Shown in pieces: positions 33,623 to 43,073 of a stretch of DNA of 64,000 nucleotides (within the stretch, counting starts at the first letter, position 1; each line of letters begins with the position of its first letter). Under the pieces are notes generated by a model. The model had not been told where the DNA came from, did no database searches, and saw only the letters and a program-made list of their open reading frames with translations. A program made the translations under genes and the position numbers. This DNA comes from JTS-AC122 sp050246015 (lineage in GTDB: Bacteria; Planctomycetota; Phycisphaerae; Phycisphaerales; UBA1924): assembly GCA_050246015.1 (NCBI GenBank), contig JBFWWU010000023.1:1-64000 (forward strand), in the 5' to 3' direction.

Positions 33623-36600
33623 TTATTCATTTGTTCGGATAGACGTCGCCCCCACTCGCTCCTTCAGCTTTGCAATTCTTGTCTGCAATCCCCCGTCAAC
33701 AGGGGGTACTGATCTCAGCATGGACTCCACCCGCGACACCGATGACTTTGCGTCCGAGAACAACCCGCTGAGCACCTGCGCCTCGGCGAGCCCGACCCAC
33801 AATGCCGCGTCATTCGCGTTAAGCCGCGTTGCTCGTTCGTAGGTCTGCAGCGCGTCAGTGCCCTTGGCCTGCTTGATCTGCACGAGTCCAAGGGTGTCGA
33901 GCGTGCCCGCGACAAACGCCGGCGGGAGCCCGCGCCGTTCACTCTCCGTGACGGCCCGAGTCGCCAGCAGCACCGCCTCCGACGAATCGCCGCCGTAGGA
34001 GTGCAGCAGGAACGCCAGGTTGTTGAGCGCGATGGGATCGCCCGAGTCAGTCCGGAGAATTGTTCGGTAGGCTTCCTGGGCCTTGGGCACGTCGTTGAGC
34101 GATTGGTAGCACGAGGCCAGCAGCAGGAGCGCGTCACGCATGATGCGCTGGTCGGTGGTGCTGATGGCCGAGAGGATCTGCGCGGCGCGGTTGAAATCAT
34201 CCGCCGCCGCCGACTTGGCCGCCAAGTCGTGCCAGAACGTGCCGAGCACGAGTTGCGTCGCGGCGTCCTTGCCGGCGCCGGCTGCCGCGTCCGCCGCCCA
34301 GGACCGCTGGGCCGCCTGGTCGGTGTCGTGCAGCGCGGCGACGTGCAAATACACGCCGAGCCATTCGGGCGACTTGCCGGCTCTGGGGAGCAGCAGGTCA
34401 TGCGCCTCGCTTGACCGACCGGCCTTGACCAGCGCGCCCGCGTAGGTCTCCAGGACGCTGGGCGCCCGGTCCGCGTCCTGGATGCAGCGATCTTTCCAAG
34501 GCTCGACGAGATCGAGGGCGTCCTTGGCGCGCCCCTGTCGCAGCCGGACGCGCGCGAGTTGCATGTCGGGCTCGAACGCGTCGGTGAGCGAGAGCCTTTT
34601 CCAGGCCTCGGCGGCGTCGCCCGCTTCGTCGAGCCTGCCGACGGCCGCGAACGCCTCGGCCGCGAGCCGGGCGGCTCGTACATTGTCCGGCAGCGCGGCC
34701 CGCAGCCCGCGCGCGTTCTGCACGACCCCATCTACGTCGCCCGTCTCCAGGCTTCCGACGACCAGCGAATGCCACCCAGGATAGAAGCGCGGGTACGAAC
34801 GCGTCAGGGCGACCAGTTCCGACATGTAGCGCTCACGGTTGGGCGGCGTGGATTCAAGCAGGGAGACCGCGGACAACCACTGCTCCATCGCCTTGGGATC
34901 TTCGCTCGTCATCAGCGAAGCAAGCGTCTCACCCAGCGCGCCGGGCGAGAGGGACCCGCCTTGCCGGGCCTTGGCGACATTGGCCAGCGCCTTGAGGCGC
35001 TTGTTCGATGGATCCTTCTTGAGCGCATCGGAGAGCAAGGGCAGCGCCTGCTCGACGTGCCCGCTGCGCAGGTGGAACATCACCAGGTCCGACACTCGAT
35101 CCGGATCGCCCCCGGCAGCCGCCTGCTCGTACATCCGCTGGGCGGCTTCCAGGCGTCGATGGCGCTCCAGGAACGTCGCGCGGGCCGTGAATCGATCGGC
35201 CGCGGGGAGGCTCTCGGGAAGGCGATCGAGCAACTTCTCGCCGGCGTCGACGTCGCCCGACGACGCCGCGAAATCCGCCGCCGCGATCAGGACCTGGGCG
35301 CTGGGATTCTTGGCCGAGGTCAACTCGGCGAAGACCGTGGCGGCCCGCCCGGGATCGCCGCTGCTGGCCAGGCACATCGCCCAGGCCAGCCGGTCGTCTT
35401 GCGAGCCGCCGCCCTCGACGATCGCGGCGTAGTCCGCGGCGGCCTGCTGCCAGCGCCCGTGCTCGGCCAGCAGCCTCGCACGCTGGCGCCGCTGCTCCTG
35501 AGAAAGGGCCGAGAGTCGGAGCATCGCATCGAGCCTGCGATCCGACTCGACGCGCCGCCCGGCACGATCCAGCGCCGAAATCAGGGCGGGATAGAACGTC
35601 GGATCCAGCGGGTTGGCATCGACGGCGCGGATGATGTGCTCAACCGATTTGCCCGGGTCTCCGAGCGCCCGGTGCGCGTCGGCGATCAGCGCCAGCGCCA
35701 GTGAGTTGTCCGATTCCGCGTTCACCACCGGGACCAGCAGTTGCACCGCGCGCGAGGCGTAGTCCGAACTGGGCTTGAACACCAGCAGCCGCCGGGCCTC
35801 GAAGACCCGCCACAGCGTCGAGTCATCACCGCTGATGTCCCGGTAGCGCTTGATGGCGGCGGCGACCGTCGGCTCGTCGGACCACGCCGACTCCGAGTTC
35901 AACAGCAGCGTCTGCGCCGCCGTCTCGGTCGGATGATCCGCCGCGATCTTCCGCAGTTGCTCGATCGCCCGCGGGTCGCCGCGCCGGTCGAGATAGGCCG
36001 CCAGTCGGCGCTGCGCCGCGTCCTTGGCGGCGCCGGTCTGGGAATCAATCAGCGCCGCGAGGATCGCTTCCGCGCCCGTGGGGTCGGTGTCGGCCAGCCC
36101 CTCGGCCGCGGCCAGCGCAACGTCGGGATCGGCCGGGTACTGCTTCCGCGCCATCTCCAGCACCGACCGAGCCAGGGGTGCATCGATCGGACGGATCGAG
36201 TCAGCCAGGTACACCAGCGACTCGGCCGGGAGGCTCGCGCTCGACGCAAGTACGCGGCGCGTCATCGCGATCGCCTCGTCGCGGCGCGAGGCCCTCGCGT
36301 GCAGGCGAGCGCGGTACGTCTGGATCAGCGCATCGTCCTGCCGCTCCTTGCCGAGTTGTGTGACAAAGGCCTCGGCATCACGCGCAAAGGCGGGGTCTGA
36401 GGACACCTCGGCGGCCCGCACGGAGGCGTCGGCGAGCATGTACGCCTCGCCCAGTCGCTGCCGAGCGCGGTACGCCTCGCTCGCCTGCGAGAGCGCCTCG
36501 AACACCTGGTTCGCGCGGAGCAGCAGCCCGACCAGCGACCGCCGCGCGATCGCCCAACTTGGGTCCGCCGACACCAGCCGTTCCAGGGACGCGGCGGATC

Positions 36601-37837
36601 GGCGCCATTCGTTGAGTTGCGCATCCGCTTGGGCAAAGAGAAACAGGGTCAGGTCGTTCCCGGGATCCAGCGCCGCGACCTTGAGCAGTTGGCGCCGCGC
36701 CGCCGGCGCATCGCTTTCTCCCAGCAGTCTCTGGGCCTCCAGCAGGTGCTGCCATGCCTCGGCGGTGGGTGTATCACGCCGCGCCAGTTCGCCCTCCACC
36801 GAGCGCGGCGCGCTCACGCCGGCGTCGGTCCGCGACAGGTACAAGATGGTCCCCAGGGCCGAATCGGGCGCCCGTTGTCCCGCCGCCACCACCCGCGACA
36901 TCCACCGATCCAGTTGGGGCCTTTGGAGGAGTTTGTAGTCTCGTTTCGCGCCGATCGCCGCCACCTCGGCGTCGATTGCCGGGTCCGCGATGGGGGTTGC
37001 GAGCAGCGCGTCGGCCGACCCCTGCAAGGTCTTGTCTTCCCGCTCGTACCCGTGATTATCCAGCAGGAGCAGCAGGATCGAAACGCTGCGGGCATCCGTG
37101 GGAGGCATCGCGAGCGCCCGCTTGGTGGCGGCGACCGCCGCCGGCTTGTTGCCCAGCACGTCCGATTGCATCGCCGCCTCGAAGACCGCGAATCGGAAGT
37201 CGCCCTGGTGCTCCGCGACCACCTTGGCCAGGTACGCCTCGATCTCGGAGTTCGGACGCCCCGCGAGCCGCTTGGCCTCGATGACGGCGGCGTGCGCGTC
37301 GGTGCTGTCGGGCGCGACGCCGGTCCACGCCAGCGCCGACTGCTCCGCCTGCTCCTTCGAGTTCTTGAGAATGTGGGCTTCCGCGCGGGCCCTGAGCGCG
37401 CCCAGGTGCTTGGGGTTCAACTTCAAGAGGCGCTCGGCCGTCTCGATCCGTTCCGTCTGATACCCCATCTCCTGGTAGATGCTCAGCAGCACCTCCAACG
37501 GCTCCGGATCGGTAGGCATCACCTTCGAGGCGTGCTGCGCGTACCGCGCCGCCGACGACAGGTACTCGCCGTTGTCCGTCGGGATCTTCCACCGGGTCCG
37601 CGCCAGGGCCAGCACGGCGGGTCCCTGGTCGGGCTCGCGTCCGACGTAGTACGCCAGTTTCTCCAGCGCCTGCTCGTACTGCTTGGCCTTGTACGCCGCC
37701 AGCCCGTCGCTCAGCGCCTGCTGCAGCGATCGGTGACGCTGGGCGTTGCGCAGCATGACCGCGCCGACCCCGGCTCCCCCGAGCACAACCAGCGTGACGC
37801 ACAGGAAGATCAGTCGTTTCTTGCTCTTGGAGGTCAT
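33623..37837 (-). CDS. Very large TPR protein of the exosortase/EPS locus (PrsT-like)
   Basis: 1404 residues. The start MTSKSKKRLIFLCVTLVVLG has GGAG-like AAGGAGG context just upstream; the open frame extends over the next gene. One N-terminal helix (residues 7-29) anchors it, with the rest outside. Nearly the whole body is TPR-like repeats, e.g. LAAYKAKQYEQALEKLAYYV, PTDPEPLEVLLSIYQEMGYQ, LGDPGKSVEHIIRAVDANPL and AQEAYRTILRTDSGDPIALN. Exosortase loci often carry a TPR protein (PrsT-type) next to the chain-length and sugar-transferase genes, and this is the same context. It is about half again longer than typical PrsT. Role: probably scaffold for polysaccharide export. Confidence 0.75.
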   Translation of the reverse strand: MTSKSKKRLIFLCVTLVVLGGAGVGAVMLRNAQRHRSLQQALSDGLAAYKAKQYEQALEKLAYYVGREPDQGPAVLALARTRWKIPTDNGEYLSSAARYAQHASKVMPTDPEPLEVLLSIYQEMGYQTERIETAERLLKLNPKHLGALRARAEAHILKNSKEQAEQSALAWTGVAPDSTDAHAAVIEAKRLAGRPNSEIEAYLAKVVAEHQGDFRFAVFEAAMQSDVLGNKPAAVAATKRALAMPPTDARSVSILLLLLDNHGYEREDKTLQGSADALLATPIADPAIDAEVAAIGAKRDYKLLQRPQLDRWMSRVVAAGQRAPDSALGTILYLSRTDAGVSAPRSVEGELARRDTPTAEAWQHLLEAQRLLGESDAPAARRQLLKVAALDPGNDLTLFLFAQADAQLNEWRRSAASLERLVSADPSWAIARRSLVGLLLRANQVFEALSQASEAYRARQRLGEAYMLADASVRAAEVSSDPAFARDAEAFVTQLGKERQDDALIQTYRARLHARASRRDEAIAMTRRVLASSASLPAESLVYLADSIRPIDAPLARSVLEMARKQYPADPDVALAAAEGLADTDPTGAEAILAALIDSQTGAAKDAAQRRLAAYLDRRGDPRAIEQLRKIAADHPTETAAQTLLLNSESAWSDEPTVAAAIKRYRDISGDDSTLWRVFEARRLLVFKPSSDYASRAVQLLVPVVNAESDNSLALALIADAHRALGDPGKSVEHIIRAVDANPLDPTFYPALISALDRAGRRVESDRRLDAMLRLSALSQEQRRQRARLLAEHGRWQQAAADYAAIVEGGGSQDDRLAWAMCLASSGDPGRAATVFAELTSAKNPSAQVLIAAADFAASSGDVDAGEKLLDRLPESLPAADRFTARATFLERHRRLEAAQRMYEQAAAGGDPDRVSDLVMFHLRSGHVEQALPLLSDALKKDPSNKRLKALANVAKARQGGSLSPGALGETLASLMTSEDPKAMEQWLSAVSLLESTPPNRERYMSELVALTRSYPRFYPGWHSLVVGSLETGDVDGVVQNARGLRAALPDNVRAARLAAEAFAAVGRLDEAGDAAEAWKRLSLTDAFEPDMQLARVRLRQGRAKDALDLVEPWKDRCIQDADRAPSVLETYAGALVKAGRSSEAHDLLLPRAGKSPEWLGVYLHVAALHDTDQAAQRSWAADAAAGAGKDAATQLVLGTFWHDLAAKSAAADDFNRAAQILSAISTTDQRIMRDALLLLASCYQSLNDVPKAQEAYRTILRTDSGDPIALNNLAFLLHSYGGDSSEAVLLATRAVTESERRGLPPAFVAGTLDTLGLVQIKQAKGTDALQTYERATRLNANDAALWVGLAEAQVLSGLFSDAKSSVSRVESMLRSVPPVDGGLQTRIAKLKERVGATSIRTNE

Positions 37838-37848
37838 CGTGTTTCCCG

Positions 37849-39282
37849 TCAGTCTCTCTTGCGCAGCACCGCTGAGAATGTCTGGAGCATGATCCAGATG
37901 TCCATCCGCCAGCATTCGTGCTGCACGTACTCCAGGTCGTACCTGATCCATTCCTGGAAGTCGCTCTCGGGCGCGCGGGTGCGCTTCACCTGCCACAGCC
38001 CGGTCAATCCCGGACGAACGCTCAGCCGCCCTTCGCGCCACGCCGGGCAATACTGGTTCTCTTTGTCCGGGCTCGGCCTGGGACCGACCACGCTCATGTG
38101 CCCCATGAGGATGTTGTAGAACTGCGGCAACTCATCGATGTGCGTGCGTCGAAGGATCTTCCCGATCTTGAGCACGCGCGGATCATCCTTGGCATAGAAC
38201 TGCGGCCCGTCGCACTGGTTCACAGCCTGCAGCCGCGCCTTGATCTGTTCCGCGTCCCGCCGCATCGAGCGGAACTTGTAGCACGGAAACTCCCGGCCCC
38301 CGAGCGTCTGCCGCTTGTGCGCGAAGAAGAACGGCCTCCCGTCCTCCAGGTAAATCAGCAGGCATACGACCGGGTAGATCGGCAGCGTCACCAGCAGCAC
38401 CGCCAGCGCGCAGCCGATGTCGAACAGCCGCTTGCTCAATACCCGCAGCGGGCTTCGCCCAAGCCGCGGCGTCAGCCGCCAGTGCGGCAGCCGGATCTCG
38501 TCCCAGGAAACCGCGCCGGCGGCCACGTGCACCTCGGGCGCATCGCTGAGCACCTTGGGCCCCAGCACGATTCGATCCGCGCCGAGCCGCACGCCCGCCC
38601 CGATCCACGCTGGCGCCACGATCCGCGCCGTATCGTCGATCACCGCCGTCTCGTGCACCCACACTCCCGGCTCGTATTGGTAAACGGACTCCAGCGTCTG
38701 GCCGGGCGCCCGCCAGTGCCGAAGCAGCGCGCTGGTCAAGCGATCCATATCCCCCTCCACCCCGCGCTCCATCACCATCCCCTCGCATGAATACGGATAC
38801 GCCCGCTGCCGGTTCTTGGTCGGGTGCACCAGGCGGCGCGCGTCGGTCATGCTCTGGCTCTGGGCCCACTTCTGCGCAAGCCCGGCATCGGGAGTCAGAT
38901 ACACCCGCGACGTGCAGCGCGTCGCCGCACGATAGTGCCGCCGGATCGCGATCAGCCGCCCCGACTCGTCCGTATGCACCCGCTCCTCATACCCCTCGTC
39001 ATGCTTGTCCACCACCCGCAGGCGCACGCAGTGCGGCTTGAGCGTATTGAGCAGTTTCAGCGGCCTGGCGAGTTCGAAGATCACGAGTTCGTCCGAGTCA
39101 ACCAGCAGGTACAGGCTCGGCCCCTTCGCCGTCACGCTCGTCACGCCGCGGCGCACGACCTGCACGCCGCGCGACGCCCAGTATCGGTCGTGCAACTCGG
39201 CGCGCGACAACCCCCAGGTCGTCCGCTCGCCCGGTTCGGCGCCGATCCCGCTCGACACGGCATGTGCCTGAAGTGCGATCAT
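37849..39282 (-). CDS. Sugar-phosphate transferase with N-terminal left-handed-helix/nucleotidyltransferase-like region
   Basis: 477 residues from MIALQAHAVSSGIGA; the ATGA overlaps the stop of the upstream wzc-like gene by 4 nt. The first 200 residues contain strand-rich repeats (VWVHETAVIDDTARIVAPAW, IGAGVRLGADRIVLGPKVLS) like a left-handed beta-helix. A membrane helix (about 290-312, ALAVLLVTLPIYPVVCLLIY) introduces the bacterial sugar transferase domain: GREFPCYKFRSMRRDAEQIK, LRRTHIDELPQFYNILMGHM then SVVGPRPSPDKENQY and RPGLTGLWQVKRT. It transfers the first sugar-1-phosphate to undecaprenyl phosphate. The fused front domain is unusual; typical WcaJ/TIGR03025-type members have membrane helices there. 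Confidence 0.85.
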   Translation of the reverse strand: MIALQAHAVSSGIGAEPGERTTWGLSRAELHDRYWASRGVQVVRRGVTSVTAKGPSLYLLVDSDELVIFELARPLKLLNTLKPHCVRLRVVDKHDEGYEERVHTDESGRLIAIRRHYRAATRCTSRVYLTPDAGLAQKWAQSQSMTDARRLVHPTKNRQRAYPYSCEGMVMERGVEGDMDRLTSALLRHWRAPGQTLESVYQYEPGVWVHETAVIDDTARIVAPAWIGAGVRLGADRIVLGPKVLSDAPEVHVAAGAVSWDEIRLPHWRLTPRLGRSPLRVLSKRLFDIGCALAVLLVTLPIYPVVCLLIYLEDGRPFFFAHKRQTLGGREFPCYKFRSMRRDAEQIKARLQAVNQCDGPQFYAKDDPRVLKIGKILRRTHIDELPQFYNILMGHMSVVGPRPSPDKENQYCPAWREGRLSVRPGLTGLWQVKRTRAPESDFQEWIRYDLEYVQHECWRMDIWIMLQTFSAVLRKRD

Positions 39283-41516
39283 TCGGGTTGTCCCGTACCT
39301 CCGGATTTGCGACCCGCGACCGCGGACGCGAGCGACGCCGCCGCCAGCGCCGGCTTGTCCGACGCCGGCGTGCTCCGCGCCGACATGGATCGGATGCTCA
39401 GGCTCTGCCCCGCCGCGCTGCGGTGGAAGTCCGCGCTCTTGACCTTGTTGAACACCAGCCCCAGGCATCGGCACCCGAGTTGCTCCACCCGCTCCAGCGA
39501 CGACTGCACCAGTTTTGAGTGCTGCCCGCGCGAAACCACCATCACCACACCGTCCGACACCCGCGCCGCCAGGTTCGCCTCGAGGCTCCCCAGGATCGGT
39601 CCGGTATCGATCAGGATCACGTCGTAGTTCCCGCGGCACGAGTCGATCAGACGCTCCATCGCTCCGGGCGAGATCATCTCCGCGTCAAAGTCCGGCGCCA
39701 CGCCCGCCGCCAGCACCGACACGCCCTCGCGCGGCCCCGGGAGCACCTCGCCGTTGAGGTGCCCCGCGACAATCGCGTCCGTGAGCCCCGGCGCCGCGGC
39801 GTAGTTGAGTTGCCGGCTCAGCCCGCGACCCACCAGGTCCGCATCCACGATCAACGTCCGAAAGCCCCCCACCGCGTACGACAGCCCCAGCGCCAGCGTC
39901 ACGCTTGTCTTCCCATCGCCCGATGACGCGCTGGAGATCGTGAGCACGCTCCCTTGGCCGCGCGTCTTGCCTACCCGCAGGTTGAGCATGTTCCGCAGGT
40001 GGTGCACGCTCAGCGCCGCCAGGTCGTGCTCGCCCGGCGCGTCGAGCGCCAGGTCCGGGATGGCGCTGATCAGCGGCGTCGCCGCGCCCGTGTGCTCGAC
40101 GTCCGCGATGTACCGCAGGTTGCTGCGCGCGATGCCCGTCAGGAGCAGCGCGCCGACTCCCAGCAGCATCCCCCCGACGCCCCCCGCCACGCCCAGCGCG
40201 ATCCGCCGGTCGCTGCTCGGAAACGACGGCAGGCTTCCCCACTGGATAATCTGCACACGCCCGTCGGCGATGTGCTTGTTCTCGATGCGGAGCGCTTCCA
40301 GCGCGTTGGAGATGTCGTTGTACCGCCGCTGCGTCCGGTCGAGCCGCTCGTTCAGCGCGGTCAACTCGGATCGGTTCGCCACCATCTTCTTCACTTCTTC
40401 GCGCACGGTGCCCAGCAGGGGGATGATCTGTTCGCGGCGCGCCGCGAGTTGCTCCAGCGTCAGGTCCGCCACCGCCGGCCCCGGTCGCTTGATGATGAGC
40501 CCAGTTCCCACGAGTTTGTCCACGCGCTCGTCGATCTGCTTGACCACCGCGTCGCGCCGGTCGACCAGGTCGGTCATCACCGGGTGCTTGGGCAGGTAGT
40601 CCTTGGACCTCGCCCGTATTTCGGTGTCCAGCGCGACCTTTTCCGACAGCAGCCCCGCGAGGATCCGGTCCGCCTCGGCCAGCCCCTGCACGAGCCGCTC
40701 CCGCTCCATCGCTTCGTCCATCGCCGTGACCTCGGGCGCCGGCGCGGGAGTCTTTTCCGCGCCCTCGCCGCGCGCGATCTTCGCTTCGATCGTCGCCAGT
40801 TCCTCTTCCAGTTCGAGTTGGCTTTCCAGCCGCAGCACATAGATCCCGTCGCGATCCTCCGTCCCGGGGTTCTGCGAGATCGCGCTGATCTTGCCACGGA
40901 TCTCTTCGAGTTCGCGGTCCGCGTTGGTCTGGCTCTGGAGCAGGTCGCGCTCCTTCTCGCTGATGCGCGATCCGAACTTCTCCCGCTGGACATCGTCGTA
41001 GGCGTGGAGCACCGCGTTCACCGCTTCCCGCGCGATCGCCGGATCCGAGTGCGCCACCGAGACCGTGATGAGTTCCGCCCCGCGCTTGAGCCCGACCTCC
41101 AGGCTCTTGGTCAGTTGCGTGATCCCCTGGGCCCCCGTGGGCCAGCCCGCGTCCGTCAGTTTCTTGTCCCCCACCGCCATCTCGATCACCCGCGCGCTCT
41201 CGATCGTCGATGCCTGCGCCGCGATGAACGAGTCGAACGAGCGCATCATCTGGCCCTCTTCGACGTCGTAGAGCGTCTTGGGCAGGCTGGGCGCGACGCG
41301 CACGATCCCGCGGCTCGCGTAACTGGGCTTGAGCGCCAGGTACCCCCCGATCGCCCCGGGGATCCCCAGCGCCAGCGCCAGCAGCAGCGCCAGCCCATAG
41401 CGCCCGCGCAGGTTGCGGTGCACGATCGCCAGCGGTGTTTCGTGCGCCCGGTGCGGCCTCGCGGCGGCCTCGTGCACCACGTCGGCGGTGAACTCACGGT
41501 CATTCATGTTCGTCAC
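39279..41516 (-). CDS. Wzc-like chain-length determinant/ATPase without tyrosine tail
   Basis: 745 residues. Helices at about 38-62 and 441-465 flank a long coiled-coil periplasmic region, the Wzz architecture. The cytosolic ATPase domain has Walker A SSASSGDGKTSVTLALG (about 530-545), Walker A' LIVDADLVGRG and Walker B VILIDTGPILG. This is the BY-kinase fold of Wzc/CapB. The tail (after LGLVFNKVKSADFHRSAAGQ) contains no tyrosine, so autophosphorylation of a Tyr cluster cannot occur as in Wzc. It sets polysaccharide length together with the Wzy-like protein. It overlaps the EpsI gene upstream by 17 nt and the sugar transferase gene downstream by 4 nt. Confidence 0.88.
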   Translation of the reverse strand: MTNMNDREFTADVVHEAAARPHRAHETPLAIVHRNLRGRYGLALLLALALGIPGAIGGYLALKPSYASRGIVRVAPSLPKTLYDVEEGQMMRSFDSFIAAQASTIESARVIEMAVGDKKLTDAGWPTGAQGITQLTKSLEVGLKRGAELITVSVAHSDPAIAREAVNAVLHAYDDVQREKFGSRISEKERDLLQSQTNADRELEEIRGKISAISQNPGTEDRDGIYVLRLESQLELEEELATIEAKIARGEGAEKTPAPAPEVTAMDEAMERERLVQGLAEADRILAGLLSEKVALDTEIRARSKDYLPKHPVMTDLVDRRDAVVKQIDERVDKLVGTGLIIKRPGPAVADLTLEQLAARREQIIPLLGTVREEVKKMVANRSELTALNERLDRTQRRYNDISNALEALRIENKHIADGRVQIIQWGSLPSFPSSDRRIALGVAGGVGGMLLGVGALLLTGIARSNLRYIADVEHTGAATPLISAIPDLALDAPGEHDLAALSVHHLRNMLNLRVGKTRGQGSVLTISSASSGDGKTSVTLALGLSYAVGGFRTLIVDADLVGRGLSRQLNYAAAPGLTDAIVAGHLNGEVLPGPREGVSVLAAGVAPDFDAEMISPGAMERLIDSCRGNYDVILIDTGPILGSLEANLAARVSDGVVMVVSRGQHSKLVQSSLERVEQLGCRCLGLVFNKVKSADFHRSAAGQSLSIRSMSARSTPASDKPALAAASLASAVAGRKSGGTGQPE

Positions 41517-42204
41517 CTTCCAGAACGCACCTGATCACGGGCGACGCCGCCCGCAACATCGCTTTCGTCGCCGAGTCGTTCTCTCCGGGGTTCCGCCGAT
41601 CCGTCCAGAGAATCTGAAACTGCGCCGCCCCGCGCCCCGCCACCGCCGGCCTTCTCGCGACGTCTTCAAGGTGATCCATGTCCGCCACGATCGGGGAATT
41701 GTTGCTGGGCAGCACGAAAAAGGAAAGCACCGTCATCTCCTGCATCGACATGTCGTTGCCCGATCGCGAAAACCGGTACAACTTCGCCGGGTACGTCGCG
41801 CCGTTCCACTCGATCGTCGTCGGCGTGGTCGATTCCGCCACCCACCCGTGCGCCGGGTAGCACACCGGCGGGTAGTGCCCCAGGATGTCCCGCACGTCCG
41901 AGCAGTGCACGACCATCAGCGTCGAGATCCGCCCCGTTCCGGGCTCCGTGTACTGCCGCTGCAGGATCCGGTTGGGATTGAGCAGTTTCACCGCCGCCGG
42001 TGTCGGGGTCACGTCCGTCCCCATCATCCCGTCGATGCTGTACGGGATCGCGTCGATCGCCGCCGCCACGTTCGCCAGGTACGCCGGGTCCGCCTTGACG
42101 CGGGCGATGCCAAGCCCCCACGCGGCGACCGCGACGAGGACCGCCGCGCTGACGATCGGCGCCACCAGGCTCCGCGATCTGATGCCAGAGGACGACATGC
42201 TCAT
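41500..42204 (-). CDS. epsI: Exosortase-associated EpsI-type protein
   Basis: 234 residues from MSMSSSGIRSRS. A single N-terminal helix (about 13-32, VSAAVLVAVAAWGLGIARV) anchors the domain outside. The pattern PYSIDGMMGTDVTPTPAAVK, then LNPNRILQRQY and TLMVVHCSDVRDILGHYPPV then CYPAHGW matches the EpsI/exosortase C-terminal-associated family (conserved CYP.xGW). These proteins partner exosortase in exopolysaccharide loci. Its start overlaps the exosortase stop by ATGA, so the two are translationally coupled. Confidence 0.83.
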   Translation of the reverse strand: MSMSSSGIRSRSLVAPIVSAAVLVAVAAWGLGIARVKADPAYLANVAAAIDAIPYSIDGMMGTDVTPTPAAVKLLNPNRILQRQYTEPGTGRISTLMVVHCSDVRDILGHYPPVCYPAHGWVAESTTPTTIEWNGATYPAKLYRFSRSGNDMSMQEMTVLSFFVLPSNNSPIVADMDHLEDVARRPAVAGRGAAQFQILWTDRRNPGENDSATKAMLRAASPVIRCVLEGDEHE

Positions 42205-43073
42205 GCTCCTTCCTCCGCCACCCCGTACGGCGCGATCGGGAACTCCAGCCACCTCAGCAGCGCCAGCAGCAGCCACAGCACCCCGAACGCCATCGCCAGC
42301 ACCACCCACCCGCTGATGTCGTGGAACAACTCCGCCGTCTCATGGTCCGCGTACCCATAGAACAGGGTCGTCGGAACAAGCCGGAGCACGTTGGCGATCA
42401 CCGCGATGACCGGGCAGCAGACCACGATCACCGCGCGGATGCTGTTGCGCATCGGGACCGCGAAGACAAACGCGTACGTCACCAGCGCCAAGGCGGCGAC
42501 CATCCGCATCCCGTTGCACGCCTCGGCGACCGCCACCTGCACGTCGTTGATGATCAGCACGTTCCCCGAGCGCGTGATCGGCACGCCGAACAGGTCGAGC
42601 ACGAACTCACCCGCCTGCGCCGATACCTGCTGCAGCGGCAGCGCGATCTCCTGCCGGATGCGCCCGGGCACGGGCATCAGCGCCGCCAGCGCTCCGAAGG
42701 CCGGCAGGAAGCGCCGCAGAAGGTCCGGGCCGTAGACCGTGATCGGCGCGCCCGCCAGCATCATGATCGCCCCCGCGTGCCAGGCGATCTCGATATCCGT
42801 CCGCCGGCCCAGGATCGACATCGCCCCGCCGGCGGCGATGATCGCGCTGCCCAGCAGGCTCCGGCGCCACGTGCACAGCCGCGACCGCCCCCGACGCACC
42901 CACGCCAGCCACCCCGCCACCGGCAGCGCCAGCAGGATGTGCGACTGCTCGGGATCCGACCACGCCACCTCCACGATCTCCCGCCACACCGGCAGCGTCG
43001 CCAGTACCCCGAGCCCCAGCAGCGCAACCAGTAGCGCGGCGTCCGTCGTCCTCCGTTGGCTTCGTCCCCTCAT
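42201..43073 (-). CDS. Exosortase
   Basis: 290 residues, integral membrane transpeptidase that recognises PEP-CTERM-type signals. Multiple hydrophobic segments (12-30, 44-60, 74-90, 98-115, 195-230, 255-275). The catalytic triad is clear: Cys186 in VAEACNGMRM, Arg231 in ANVLRLVPT and His251 in ELFHDISGWVVL. Start MRGRSQRRTTDAALL is coupled by a 4-nt overlap to the nucleotidyltransferase-like gene before it. A PEP-CTERM-type substrate gene lies about 9 kb away at 32734-33447. The open frame extends far upstream, but that part is the shadow of the neighbouring gene. Confidence 0.92.
   Translation of the reverse strand: MRGRSQRRTTDAALLVALLGLGVLATLPVWREIVEVAWSDPEQSHILLALPVAGWLAWVRRGRSRLCTWRRSLLGSAIIAAGGAMSILGRRTDIEIAWHAGAIMMLAGAPITVYGPDLLRRFLPAFGALAALMPVPGRIRQEIALPLQQVSAQAGEFVLDLFGVPITRSGNVLIINDVQVAVAEACNGMRMVAALALVTYAFVFAVPMRNSIRAVIVVCCPVIAVIANVLRLVPTTLFYGYADHETAELFHDISGWVVLAMAFGVLWLLLALLRWLEFPIAPYGVAEEGA

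Noticed and set aside
33623..38050. Upstream extension of the large TPR ORF to 38050
   Set aside because: The extra 71 codons overlap the sugar transferase gene and lack TPR character; the start with a membrane helix at 37837 has the better ribosome site.
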